DNA from: Codonopsis lanceolata
Taxonomy: Eukaryota > Streptophyta > Magnoliopsida > Asterales > Campanulaceae
NCBI GenBank assembly: GCA_013146195.2
Contig: CM028377.1
Coordinates: forward strand, 167,813,824-167,877,823
Length of the DNA: 64,000 nucleotides
Reading direction: 5' to 3'
Position numbers and translations under genes: made by a program. The notes beneath the pieces are model-generated. The model made no database searches. It saw nothing but the letters and a program-made list of their open reading frames with translations, and was not told where the DNA came from. This document shows positions 11,751 through 24,251 of this stretch, piece by piece. Position 1 is the stretch's first letter. Every line of letters begins with the position of its first letter.

Positions 11751-13477
11751 TGTAGACACCCCAATTTCGTACTCCTGGTACGTAACATTGACATGCGATA
11801 TTAAGACCTGTTAATACTTAACAAATGTCAAGTTACAGGGTTTAAAAATGCAAAAGACAAAGCAGGATGCGTAAAATGGAAAAAATGCAGGGGGCAGAGT
11901 GTCCAAAAAGGAGGCAAAAAATGAAGTTTGGCGCTGCCACAATGCTCCATAGGGCCGGCGCCCAGATCCTTTGGGTGCGGCGCCTTGCTCTGCTACAGTG
12001 CATTCCGACTTAACGCATTGCACAAGCCTTCAAGAACGCGGTACAAGCTGGTGAAGCACAAGAGGAAAATAAAAAATCCCAGCAGTGTCCCTCATTTGGC
12101 CTATAAATAGAAGGCCCCGGCTTCGGGAATACACACACTCACACACCAGACACACAGTAGTGAAACGCTGTGCGTTTATTTTACGTAGTGAGCGATAGTG
12201 AGCGATAGTGAGTTCCCTCCTCCTATAAAGCCTCGAAGCTCTGCCAAATCTCCTCCAAACACAAAACCAACCGATCAAAGTGAGCCTTAGCCCTCTAGCT
12301 AGGTTTCCACCCTATTATCCCGGTCCAAAAATATCAAAAAGAGCAGTTGCTCTGTCCGAGTAAAAAGGCCAAATCCGCCAGAAGCAAGCAGTTGCTCTGC
12401 CCGATTTCTGCCAGCAGCAAGCAAGCATCAGCAAAAACGCAAGCAGTTGCTCCGCCTGTTTGACGGTGCCCAGAAGCAACTTTCTAAGCGCCACTGCCGA
12501 ACCGTAGCGAAGAAAAAGACTCCCTCTCCTGGAAGGACAGAGCGAACACACCAATGTTCTTAAAGGTGAGCCTTTAAGAGTTTATTTATAAAAAATATGT
12601 TGCCCGGATTTATTTAGAAAATAGTATTAAAAAGAGTCATTATTATAGCCAAATATTTTTAAATGTATTTGTAAATTATTGGAAGGAAGTGGCTGCAAGT
12701 TCGTAAATAATATAGACATGGATATATTTGTTTTTTTAATGCTTTATTTATTTGCTAGAAAAATATAACAAAAAGCATACTTTAGCCAAAAACTATTTAG
12801 AGACCGAAAGGACGAGTTGGGTGCCTAGCACCTTCCCAACTCGTAACTTAGCCTCCGAACCCGGTTTTTTTTTTTGCAATCTCTGGTTTTATTTTGGATT
12901 TTTCTTTGTTTTTTCCTTAAAATAAATGGTGACTCTGTCAAAATATTTTGGATCACAGTGAGGCCCGCAACATCCTTTCTTGCACTTTTTCGTTTTTCCC
13001 TAAACAAGGGAGAATGGGAATGAAAGGGTGATGTATTTCCTGCATCTTGTTTTCCCCTAAACAAGGGAGGATGATATATGAGGAGCCAATGCACTCATAG
13101 CGATCCAAAATAAGCCTTAAGGCAATTTTCATAAAGTCCACAGTGGGGCCCGCAACACCCTTTTTTTGCACTTTTCCGTTTTCTCCTAAACAAGAGACGA
13201 TGGGAATGAAAAGGGTGATGCATTTTCTGTATCTTATTTTCCCCTAAACAAGGTAGGGTGAGATATGGAAAAACCCAAAGCTCTCATATTGGACCGAAAA
13301 TCACTAAGGTGACCGAGGCGTATTCCACGCGCTTCTTGACAACATCATTTCCGCATTTTTAATTTCGTCTTCCCTAAACAAGGGAGGGTGGAATGGAAAG
13401 CGTGATGTTCGATTCCACACGTCGTGCACCCCTAGAAAAGGGCGCGCGGGGCATGGGCGCACTCCGGGGCACCCACG
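11751..13477 (+). mobile_element. 3' LTR of el1 (Tat copy C)
   Basis: It starts TGTAGACACCCCAATTTCG and ends GGGGCACCCACG, with the final A changed to G relative to copies A and D. It lies downstream of the 3' repeats and is not followed by a primer-binding site, so it is a 3' LTR. Its right half has imperfect repeats of about 190 bp marked by CCCTAAACAAGGGA (12995-13385). On its right it abuts the protease region of a minus-strand relative, which shows that el1 inserted into that element. Its 5' LTR is outside the window, so no TSD check was possible. Confidence 0.8.
12102..12109 (+). promoter_or_regulatory. TATA box of the Tat LTR promoter
   Basis: TATAAATAGAAGGCC lies about 350 bp into the LTR and is followed about 30 bp later by a CA-rich start-like tract (ACACACACTCACACACC). 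The same TATAAATA is present in the other copies at 6848-6855, 19951-19958 and 62719-62726 on the minus strand. This supports the orientation assigned to all four LTRs. Confidence 0.65.
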
Positions 13478-16400
13478 GTAACCTGTTCCATTTTATCTGT
13501 GGCAAGACTGACATCTTCGAACATCTCGCAACCAGGGTGTCTTTTCCCATTCTGGTCTAACACGAGGGCTCAGGAAACATGAGATAGACATCTGTTTTCC
13601 CTTTCCTTACAAAATAACCATTTAGGGTTTTTCTATATGATTGGAGAGAAGGATATTTGTAAGGACGCTTTTCTCTTTCTGCCAAGCTTTTTTCACGTTT
13701 TTGTTTCATGACTGCGGCTATTTTAGCTGGAGTAGGTTTGTATCCTAGACCAAAGGGAGGGATACATTCCTTAAGTTCATCTTGGACTAGATTAACAAGT
13801 CCCTGTTGAGACCCAGACTAGACATATAATTCATTTTCCGAAACATGTTTAAAGGGACCATGTTTCTTAGAGATGCAGTCTTTTTCCTGGTAATGTCAGT
13901 TTCTCGCTCACATTCAATGGCATTGACCCTAGCTTGGGGGATAACCTCAAAGCCACTGAGGAATATACCCGTGTCATCATGCTCTATCTCGAGGATTGGG
14001 ATGTCCCCGTTTTCCTTGTTTTCCATGATCTTATCAGCCAAAATGATTACTATATGATCATCGTGGATAAACTTGACACGTTGATGCAGCGAGGAGGCTA
14101 CCCCTTTTACCCCATGGATCCAAGGGCATCCCAGAAACAGGCTGAAAATGGCTGGTATGTCCAAAACTTGGAATTCTACTGGCATGGTTAGCGGCTCAAT
14201 AGTCATCATTAAGGTGATCACCCCTAGGACACATCGACTAGTGTTGTCGTATGCCCTTACCGTCTGCGATGAAGGAGCAAGCTCTGATATTTTTGTTCTC
14301 AGTTTGACCAATGTACTTGCAGGACACACATTTAAAGAAGAGCCATTAGCTATCAGAACCATGGGAACCCTTTTTTCCATGACCCCCACAGTGATATGGA
14401 GAGCATCAATGTGGTTGGTTCCTTCTCTTGGCAGATCCAGATCAGTAAACATAATCACATTCCCAAAGTGTATGTTTCCAATCATTTGAGTGAGCTCATT
14501 TGGGGAGGTTTCAATAGGGATGACTGCTTGACTCAAAGATTTAGCTAGTGTATCACCGTAAGTTTTGGAAGCACATAGCAAGCCCCAGATGGATATATTG
14601 GCTTGAGTTTTCTTCATCTGAGCTAGCAAGGTGTCTTCTATATTCTTAGCCCCAGTATCTGTTTCTTGATCTTTGCCGGAGTGGTCACCTCTTTCCTGGT
14701 TTGGTTGGTAGGCTCGGCCAGATCTAGTAAGGTGACTGATATCCCCACCAACCCAAGTGGCTTTTTCAATGTTACAGGTATTTTGGCTACCCAGGATAGT
14801 GTCCCAAGAGAGCATATTGCAACTAGGATTTTTTATGGATGAAGATGGAGAGAAAGGAACAATGATATATGGTAAGGGGTGTTTATTTATTTTGAACTTG
14901 GGCACACAATTTTCTTCACCAGCCTCAATCATATTGATTTGAGGTAGGGGTTATTGACTATATTTGGTCTAGGAGGAGGTTTCTCAATAACCTTATCATC
15001 TATTAGGTCCTGGATAGCGTTTTTGAGCACGTAGTACTTGTTGGTGAGGTGACCACTGCAGCGATGGTATTCACAGTACTGGGCATGATTCCATGTGTTG
15101 GGCAGGGGATTCGGCGGCCTATAGTTTTCCAAAGGCTTTAGCACTCCCTGTGCCATTAGTCCTTGCAGTATCACAGACTGGGGAGCTTGCAATTCATCAT
15201 AATACCGGTTTCCTCTGTTCTGACTTCTGAAGTTCCTATTTGGACCATTGTTTCCTCCCACTGCGTTGACATACCTATATGTTCCATAAGACCAGGGAAC
15301 AGCGTTGTAGTTCTAGGTAGGAAAGTTGGCGGATGCATTCCCTACCATATTGATGGTTGATCTCGATGCGGTTGCCTTTCCTTTTGAGTAGTGGAAAGAG
15401 TTGGAGGGCGTATTGACTTTTAAATGCCCAGTCCGTATATCTTCGTCAATATGGACTCCTATCTCCACTACCTCTTTGAAATTGCTGTAGGGGAGATACC
15501 GCATGTGCTCCAGTCGCAGTGTTCTAAAACTCCCGCCTAGCTCCGCCTAGGCGCTAGGCCTCTCTCTACCGCCACGACTTTCTTAATCGCTGCCTAATCG
15601 ACCAAGTCGACGTCTACGCCAAACCTCACCGACCTTAATTTATTTTTGTAGCTTAGATTTTGTGGCATGTGGTGATCAGAGAAGGAAGGGGGGCGAACTT
15701 GAGAAGGAAGGGGGAGTGGTAATGGTGAGGTAGAGAGGGAGGTAATGGGAGGCGAACTGGAGTAATATCTTTTTTGTTTTTTGTTCTAAACTTGACTGGT
15801 TTATTGCTTTGGGGTTGTTGAGAATTGGGATTAATGGTAGGTTTTTATATTTTTGTTCATTTTACAAATATAGACAAGTGTTTGATAAAATGACAAATAT
15901 AAAAAAAATTAAATTTGTATTCAATGTGTTTGATTTTTGATGTAAATAATAAAACAAATGATAATTATGCCTTAATTCTAGGCCCCGCCTAGGCCCCGAT
16001 TACGCCCTGACTAGTCCCCTAGGCGCTAGGCGCTAGTGTGCCGCCTAACGGCTGCCTAACGATTTTTAGAACCTTGGCTCCAAGTAAATGGGCTGGAGGT
16101 TTTTGATGAAAATTCTGCATGATTCAGTCGGATCAGGTCTGTCAAGTGTCTGGGCTAATTTTCTTTTCCACCTTGCTGCAAACTCAACACATGTTTCTTT
16201 TCCCTTTGGGTGCAAGATTCATGATCTCTTTTGTTTTTGGGGGTAGTATTATCTTTGTACCTTTCTAAAAACCCCTCAGCTATTTGGTCCCAAGTACCCA
16301 TGGTGCTATTGTCTGCTAGCATTAACCATTGCTTGGCAGCTCTTATTAAGGTAAGATGGGAATTGGAAGCCATAGCTTCAAAGCTAGCCCCTCTTGACTG

Positions 16401-17280
16401 CATGCCAGTGGAATAGGATTTTAAGTGAGATATAGGGCATCCAGTCCTATCGAATTTTTCTATGTCGGGCATTTTAAATTTTAAAGGTAGTATTGTTGAA
16501 GGTTGCAATGCCAATGCCGCGTAGAAAATTCTCCTTTGTTTAGAACTTTGAGCATCATATTTTTTTCAAATTTTCCATGTCAGCCTCTATTTTGGTGGGA
16601 GGGGGAGTTGGATTTTGGTATATGCTAGTAGGATTAGGAAAGGCTGGGTTAATTTCTGACTGTGGTATTTGGTAAGGATTTTGGGTAAGATTTTGGGTTG
16701 GATAAGGATTTTGGGTAGGATAAGGATTTTGGGCAGGATAAGGATTTTGGGTAGGTGGGTTATTGGCAGTTTCGGTTTGGTGGCCAGGATCACTAAAAGG
16801 TAAATAAGTTGTTACTTGGCCTGGTTGATTATAGCTTCTTGGGTCCATATGTGGGCTATTTTGGAGTGGATTGGTGATGGGGAAAGGAAGGTCATTTGGA
16901 TTTTGGCTTGGGGAAGGATATGGAGGGTAGGGCGAGAAAAGATTAATATTTGGGTAATAAGGATTAGGTGGGGGATTCGGATTTGGAGGAACATGGGAAG
17001 TTGATGCCTCTTGAGGGACTGCAGGGAAAGAGGTTCCCTCACCATTGGGTTTTAAATTTTGTACCAAATTAGCTGTCTGGCTCATTATGCGATCAGCCTG
17101 TGCACCCAAATTTTGATCTAGCCACTGTTGCATAGCCGGAGTTGGAGCGTACCTTGGAGCCCCTGTATTTGTACCTACTACAGACTGCTCATTTTCTGCT
17201 GCCATTCTGCTCAAATCTGTACCCTTTGCACTGATTCTGATACTTTCTGATCTGATCTCTGTGCCTGTATCCCGTATCAA
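13478..17280 (-). pseudogene. Tat-lineage gag and protease, broken
   Basis: Minus-strand gag followed by protease. The gag N-terminus (17280-16555) is proline/asparagine-rich with NPYPTQ repeats. The Retrotrans_gag core (16514-16155) has AKQWL and TWDQIAEGFLERY. After a hAT insertion at 15517-16076 the gag resumes (EHMRYLPYSNF), then has a zinc-knuckle-like CEYHRCSGHLTNKYY in which the last Cys is Tyr. The protease (14932-13787) has LIANGSSLNVCP, where the catalytic Asp is Ala, and LFLGCPWIHGVKGV. Downstream FGLGYKPTPAKI resembles the G-patch-like segment of these proteins. RT and integrase are absent because el1 joins at 13477. Frame breaks separate the pieces. Its own 5' LTR and primer site are at 18516-20254. 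Confidence 0.8.
15517..16076. mobile_element. hAT-type MITE, copy 1
   Basis: A 560-bp non-coding element with terminal inverted repeats CAGTGTTCTAAAA and CAAGGTTCTAAAA and GC-rich subterminal CCTAGGCGCTAGGC motifs. It interrupts the gag. Flanks contain GCTCCAGT and GCTCCAAG, an imperfect duplication. It is homologous, in inverted orientation, to 46930-47782, which has a perfect 8-bp duplication. Confidence 0.8.
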
Positions 17281-18393
17281 CCGACCAGTACTATCTCTGC
17301 CTTTCCAAACTCGGGCTAGATTTCTGAGGAAAAGGGTTTCGAAGGCATCAGAAAGGGTTGGCTGAAGGCTTTCTGGGTTTGGAGTATAGCGTGCCTTTAT
17401 TAATATTTTTTTTAATCATTTTTTATTTTCCCTACAATTGATCGGACAAGCACCTGCTTTGTTTTGACAGTCTCAGGACTATTCCTGGAAAAGTGGATTC
17501 TTTCTCCAGAGTATAGGACCCTCGTATTCCACCTGCCTTTCGACTCCCTAAGATCGGACTGATCTCAGGCGAATGACCTATACTCTTTCCAGGATCCACC
17601 ATTCAAAATGGTATAGGTCGAACATCAGAAAATAATTAGTCAGCCCATGTGTATATTTTTTATTCATATCTCTTTTTTTTTTTCTTTTTGCACTTTTTTA
17701 TTTCTTTTTTTTTTCTGCACAGGGGCTGGCCAATGATTTAGAGATGTAAAAATCGATCAGTCCATGAAGTGTCCTGAGAATCTATATGCAATTTAACGTT
17801 GGTTGATGCAGGGGTAGGCTGGCCATGGTGTAGGGTAGTAGTTAGGAATATTTCTACGTGCGTGCGCGTGTGTGCGACATCTAGAAAGCAGTAAAATGTT
17901 TTTAGATATAAAGCAAGAAATAAAACAGATATGGTATGTCTTGCTGTTTTTCGTGGATTTTCTTGGCTTTTTAGTTTGAACGTGAGCAAGCAACCATTTA
18001 GATCAAGAAATAAAAAGAAAAGTGGGGAATCTATCTATTCCTTTTAATTACATATTGGTCCTAGTTCCCAAAATAAAATGACAGAATGGAAAAAAAATAT
18101 GTACATATTTTGTGCGATAAAAGTAAAACAAGCAGAATAATAATATAAAGCAGAAATAAAGCAATAATAAAATAAAGCCCCAACCCTTTTGTTATGCTGC
18201 CCGGACATCTTTTTTTTTTTTTTTAATGTATATACTTTTTTTTTTTGTAAATATACCTGTAACGATAACTGGAACGAAACTAATGCAAGATGGAGGATCA
18301 TATCCACAAATATATACACAGATATATAAGAAAGCAATATTTAAAATGCTAAAGAAATATAACAAGCATATTTTAGCCAGAAACTAAAGAAAA

Positions 18394-18460
<67 letters not shown>

Positions 18461-18515
18461 ATTGTGAAAACTGAGTCTAGCCTTCCATTTTTATTTTCTT
18501 TAAAATAAAAACGAC
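17281..18515 (-). other. leader between primer-binding site and gag
   Basis: Non-coding 5' leader of the minus-strand Tat element. It contains several poly-T runs and a (TA)n microsatellite. A long leader before gag is usual in Tat-lineage elements. No gene was recognised. Confidence 0.5.
18397..18458. repeat. (TA)n microsatellite
   Basis: About 31 uninterrupted TA units within the retrotransposon leader. Confidence 0.95.
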
Positions 18516-18534
18516 GTCCCCAGCTAAGTCGCTA
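18516..18534 (-). promoter_or_regulatory. retrotransposon primer-binding site
   Basis: The minus strand reads TAGCGACTTAGCTGGGGAC, one base after the LTR end. This differs at few positions from the TGGCGACTCTGCTGGGGAC primer site typical of plant Tat-type elements. It shows that the LTR at 18536-20254 is a 5' LTR on the minus strand. Confidence 0.7.
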
Positions 18535-18535
18535 C

Positions 18536-20254
18536 TGTGGGTGCCCCGTAAGGAGTCCCCCGGATCGCGCGATCCCCTTTTTAGGGGAACACGCGGCTCG
18601 GGGAAGACATCACGCTTTCCATTTCATCCTCCCTTGTTTAGGGGAAGACGAAATAAAAAATGCAGAAAGAGTGTTGTCGAAAAACGCATTGAATACGCCT
18701 CGGTCACCGAGTATGCTTTAATCCATTATGAGAGCTTTGGATTTCTCCATATCTCATCCTCATTTGTTTAGGGGAAAACAAGATACATAAAATGCATCAC
18801 CCTTTTCATTCCCATCGTCCCTTGTTTAGGGAAAAACGGAAAAGTGCAAAAAAAGATTGTTGCAAAGGCGCGTGGGAACACGCCCTGCCTCGCTATGGAC
18901 TGTTGTACATTCTGGCTCACTATGAGTGCTTTGGGTTTCCCGTGTCTCATTCTCCCTTATTTATGGAAAAACAAGATACAGAATGTACATCACCCTTTTT
19001 ATTCCCATCGTCCCTTGTTTAGGGGAAAACGGAAAAGTGCAAGAAAATGATGTTGCGGGCCTCACTGTGATCCAAAATGTTGTAACAAAGTCGTCATCTT
19101 TATTTTAAGGAGAAATAAAGAAAAACAAAAAATAATCAGAGTTTGTAAAAAAGGGGTTCGGGGGCTAAGTTACGAGGTGGGAAAGTGTTAGACACCCAAC
19201 TCGCCCTTTTGGTCTCAAAAAATAGTTTTTGGCTAAAATATGCTTTTATTATATTTATTCAGCAAATGAAATAAAAGCATTAAAACAAATATATCTGTAT
19301 CTACATTATTTACAGACCTGCAGCTGCCTCCTTCTAGTAATTACAAATACATTTAAAGATATTTGGCCATAATAATGGCTCTTTTTAGTGCTAATTCTTA
19401 TATAAATCCGGGCAGCATAACTGCTTATATTTTTTTACATTGGGCCGGATGAAAATAACACTTTTATATAAAAACCTCTTAAAGGCTTACCTTTAAGAGC
19501 GTAGGTTGTGCTCGCTCTGACTTTCCGGGAGAGGGAGTCTGTTGCTGCTGTTGTGATTCGGGTAGAATAACTGCTTCCGAAAGCTGCTTTTAGGCACCGT
19601 AAAACGGGCGGAGCAACTGCTTACGTTTTTGTTGTTGTTTGCTTGTTGCTGGCGGAAATCGGGCAGAGCAACTGCTTGTTTCTATCGGATTTAGCCTCTG
19701 GATTTGGGCAGAATAACTGCTCACTTTTGGATTGATTGGGGAAATAGGGTGGAATCCTAGCTGGAAGGCTAAGGTTCACTTTGACCGGTTGGATTTGTGT
19801 TTGGAGGAGGTTTGGCAGAGCTTCGAGGCTTATATGAGGAGGGGAATTCTCTATTTCTCACGATCGCTCTCAGCGTAAACTCAACGCTGTTTGTGAACTG
19901 TGTGCGGTGAGAGTGATTTCTCGGCCCTCAATTCTGAAGGCGAAGCCCTCTATTTATAGGCTGAAAAAGAGACCTCGTCGTCTTTAAATTTTCTTCTTTG
20001 TGCTTCATCAGCTTGTTTCGCGCGCTTGAGAGGTTGTACAAAATGTCAAAACGGAAGTGCACTGTTGGGCTTTGGGCGCCGACCCCATAGGGTTTGGGCT
20101 TCGTGCCATGTTTGCTTGGTGGTGGCGCCTGGATCCAATTTCAGCTTGATTTTTGACACTTTGGCCCCTGCATTTCTGTTTTACGCATCCTGCTTTTCCT
20201 TTTGCATTTTTAAACCCTGTAACTTGACATTTGTTAAGTTTTAACAGGTCTTAA
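18536..20254 (-). mobile_element. 5' LTR of the minus-strand Tat element (copy D), truncated
   Basis: The minus-strand end GGGGCACCCACA is at 18536. Body sequence matches the other LTR copies, including CCCTTGTTTAGGGGAA repeats (18570-19060) and TATAAATA (complement of 19951-19958). Homology stops at about 20254, roughly 50 bp short of the expected TGTAGACACCCC tip, where Ty1/copia sequence begins. Which element truncated the other is not clear. Confidence 0.75.
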
Positions 20255-22086
20255 CATGTTCTCTTCCATGAACACATTTATCCTATGTCTCAACAACTCA
20301 TTGCTAATACTCCTAACCATACATCTACCTATATCTCTCTTCCTTGGCCCATTGATGATCCAGAACCTTCTACTCATCCAACTACAACCCTTCCTTTTCC
20401 TAATCCACTTACCAATCCCATTCCTTCTTCCCATCCAAAACCAGTCTTCCATTCAAAACCAGTCCATCCTGCTCCTGTTTCTCCAATTCCTCCTGTCCAT
20501 GCTCCCATACCCATTTCTCATGTACCTCCCATTCCCTTTGTAACTCCCATTCCTCCAGTTAAAAGGTCTCAACGACTGAAGGTGCCTTCTGTGAGATTCA
20601 AAGATTTTGTTAGGCCTTCTGTTAACTCTACATCTTCCAAACATCATCTTCATTCATTTATGCATTATGACCAATTAGATGCAGGTCATCTTCATTTCAT
20701 AAATACATTAGATTCCATTGTAGAACCTAGTTCATATACTCAAGCAATCAAATGTCAAGATTGGATAGATGCTATGACAAAAGAATTAAATGCTTTGGAA
20801 AAAAATCAAACCTGGTAACTTGTTCCTTTGCCCTCTGGGAAAAAAAGTTGTAGGCTACAAATGGGTGTATAAGGTTAAATATCATGTTGATGGGACCATT
20901 GAAAGGTACAAGGCAAGTTTGGTTGCCATAGGATACACTTAATCAGAAGGAATAGATTACCAGGAGATTTTCTCTCCTGTGGCAAAGATGGTCTCTGTCA
21001 GATCCCTTCTTACTGTTGCAGCTGCTAAAGGATAGGATGTTCATCAATTGGATGTCAATAATGCCTTCCTTCATGCGGATCTGGAGGAATAGGTATATAT
21101 GGCTATTCTACAGAGTTATGGCAAGGCTATCAACTTTGGTTTGGTTTGCAAATTGTAGAAGTCCTTATATGGATTAAAGCATGCTTCAAGGCAATTGTTT
21201 GCCAAGTTGACTGAAGCTCTATTGCATGGGTTTCACTTGAGTCACCAGATCATCTTAGGGGTTTCACTTGAGTCAAATGAAGTATACCCTTGATCTTATA
21301 GCTTCTGCAGGCCTTGTTAATGCCAAGCCATTAACCATCCCTTTAGATCCCAATGAGAAACTATTGACCAGTGCTGTGGAGCCTCTAGCAGATCCCTCTT
21401 TATACATGAAATTAGTGGGTAAGCTACTTTACCTTACTGTCACAAGACCAGATGTGGCATTTACTGCCCATGTATTGAGTCAATTTGTTCACTCCCCCAC
21501 TTCAGTTCATCTTACAGCCCTATACAGAGTTCTGAGGTACATCAAAGCATGTCCTAGCCAAGGTCTCTTGCTTTCCTCCAACAATGATCTTAATTTTACT
21601 GCCTATTGTGATAGTGACTGGGCTGGGGATCCCAATGACAAAAAATATGTTTATGGTTATTGTTTGTTCTTAAGACCTTCTTTGGTTTCATGGTTGGCCA
21701 AGAAGCAGTCAGTCACTTCAAGATCATGTGCAGAGGCTAAATACATGGCTTTAGCTACGGTGAGTTGTGAAATAATGTGGCTTCATGCTCTCCTTAATGA
21801 TCTTCAAGTTCATGTGGATCTTCCTATCCCAGTTTACTAGATAGATCAACAGCTATTGCTATTGCTTCAAACCCTGTGTATCATGTCCGTACAAAACATA
21901 TTGAATTGGATTGTTTATTTATTCGTGAGAAAGTTCAACAGATTCTCCTCAAACCACAATATATTCCTACCAAGTTTCAGGTAGCAGACATTTTTACCAA
22001 ATCCATTGGAAAGGTTCCTCACTTGTTCTTGCTGAACAAACAAACGTTGGTCAATTCCCTCCCCCCCTTTCAGTTTGTGGGGGGAG
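20255..22086 (+). pseudogene. Ty1/copia pol fragment (RT and RNase H)
   Basis: A 5'-truncated copia pol. A proline-rich spacer precedes the RT start (TKELNALEKNQTW), then GKKVVGYKWVY-type and FLHADLEE motifs in broken frames. RNase H at 21268-21840 has TAYCDSDWAGDPND and a C-terminal DCLFIREKVQ...FQVADIFTK motif (21876-22070). The RT catalytic core is missing: sequence jumps from SRQLFAKLTEALL to HQIILGVSL, losing the YVDD region. Stops occur at 20816, 20940, 21032, 21088, 21156 and 21838. It is inactive. Confidence 0.8.
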
Positions 22087-22443
22087 TGCTAAACATAATG
22101 GTGCTGGAAGTGTTCATGTAAATAATATACAGAGATGGTGTATCAAAAGTGATCTACATAAAGTGTTCACAGCAGTTCAAGTGCCAAATCTGGATATTTG
22201 GAGATAGGATCGACTATAGTTCTGTTAAATTAGTGTATTAGTCAAGGGGAGTTTAGTTATTTTACATTGAGGTCAATACTTTAATTTTTTATAAGCGGAG
22301 GTTAGACGGGGTGTTGTCTTTTTTCCCAAATTGTATATATAGTTTGATCCATAACATTAGCCATTATCAATCAATATACAGAAACGTGGAATTCTTTCCT
22401 AATCTCTCATCTCTCCAGCCATGTTCAATTTCTCATTTCTTAC
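22077..22443 (+). mobile_element. copia polypurine tract and 3' LTR, end uncertain
   Basis: A purine tract GTGGGGGGAG (22077-22086) is followed by TGCTAAACATAATGG, the expected start of a 3' LTR. A CA-type end was placed tentatively at about 22443 (TTTCTTACA). No second LTR is available for comparison. Confidence 0.5.
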
Positions 22444-22540
22444 AAAAGTTGTTACTTATGAATTTTAATTCGTAAGACGAAGTCCCACTCTCACATAGCT
22501 TAACTCATCAACACATAATAATATTGTTTCATTTTCTAAA

Positions 22541-22568
22541 CTAGTGTGTACCCCGTGCTCTGCACGGG
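22541..22568 (-). mobile_element. Helitron 3' terminus
   Basis: The minus strand has a perfect hairpin CCCGTGCAGAGCACGGG (complement of 22552-22568), then GTACACA and CTAG followed by a host T. This is the standard plant Helitron 3' end. The body would lie to the right; its 5' TC end was not located, so the element is probably truncated by the long-inverted-repeat element at 22735. Confidence 0.65.
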
Positions 22569-22672
22569 TAGGTTTTTATTTTTTCTCTCATTAAATTTAT
22601 AAATATATGGTATTCTTATTTTATAAAATATAATATATGATATAAATGTACGTTTGATATGATATTCCAATG

Positions 22673-22674
<2 letters not shown>

Positions 22675-22734
<60 letters not shown>
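22675..22734. repeat. (TA)n microsatellite
   Basis: An uninterrupted TA run ending exactly where the long inverted-repeat element begins. Confidence 0.9.
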
Positions 22735-22736
<2 letters not shown>

Positions 22737-24251
22737 GGAGGAACACTATACTTGTGTTACCTTACTCTCTTTTATTAAATCTCAATTATGAGGGCATGAC
22801 TCTTGATTTCATGAATATTTTTTGAATTCTAGTCATTAATTAATAATAATACTTAGTAATAATTAATATAATAAGAGGTATTATGATATATGTGTATATA
22901 TATTAACATAAGTCTTTTAACTAAAAGTTTCTTCACAACAACCTTTGCTAAAAACTCTAGTTAATAAGATCAATAATTTGAAGAGTTCGATATTGTGTAT
23001 TTAAGTTGACAAAAATCAATGTCAATAGAAGGGAGAATGACCTTTTGCTAATATAGATCTCTAAATTTGAGCATATTATTGATATATGTATGAGCTCATG
23101 AGTGATTGAACATATATCCATTTAGTCAATTAAGAAATTGTAATTGATTATGTTTATTTTATTATAATTATTATTAGTACTCAAATAAATAGTAAATGAT
23201 TGTTATATTATAATTACATGAGTTAGTTAAGAGAATTCTTAAGGTTTCCTTTTAAATGGTACATATTCAATACCCTAATGAATGAAATTGATGGTCATTT
23301 TAATGTCACATTAATAACATAATTATAACCAAATTATTGTTTCTCTTTTTCTCATCATCCTCTCTCTAAAGACCCTTTGCATTTCATTTTCATAGTTTAT
23401 GTTTTTCTATTAATGAGAGTTTTAAATTCGTATTCTATGCCCTTAGAAATCAAATTTTATATTCGTTTTTAAAATTTTATTTAATCGTTGATTCTACCTT
23501 TACACATGGTTGTCAAAGACTCACGTAAAAGCTTATTATTTTACTTGTATGCTTTTGTCGGAATCTTATTAAAAATGAGAGCATATGGATCGGATTGGTT
23601 TGGATAAATATGGAATTACTATCCCACGCAAAAAAGGGAAGATAAAATCAAGTATTCTTATTATTTTATGCGTTAATATTTATATAAAATAAATACTTTT
23701 GATAGTATTGCTTGTAAGTAATAAAATTTAAACAAATATGTAGAGATTTTAATTTATTAAAAGTATTTTTATGGATAATACACAATAAATCAAACGCAAG
23801 AAATTCGATACCAAAAATAAATAAAATGCTAAAATCAAGAGCAAAATAAAAACCAATTTATATGTGGCCAAAATGATTAATATCTTCTACTATTAGTGAT
23901 TGTGTGATTGTTATGATGACCAATCACAAAGATAATGGGTAAATATGACATTGCTTATTCAATACTTCAATACGTTAATTATTTAATGAATTATAAATCT
24001 AACTTTTCTTTCTTTAAATGATTTGTAATGTTAAATAATATATAATCACATTTATAATATGTTAACTAATATTTAATTTGATAAAATAATTTTTAATTCA
24101 ATTTAAAATTGGCTAATTGTTATTTAATTTATTTTTAATAAGTTAAATAATGGGAGGGGTAAACAAAAACAAATACTATAAAAACTTATACAAAAATCAA
24201 AACAAAACTGAAATCAATGCGAAACTAAAGATCATAATCAATTAAAAACAA

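Noticed and set aside
16587..17045. Overlapping ORFs beside gag with ILPKILI repeats
   Set aside because: They are alternate-frame shadows of the proline/asparagine-rich gag N-terminus.
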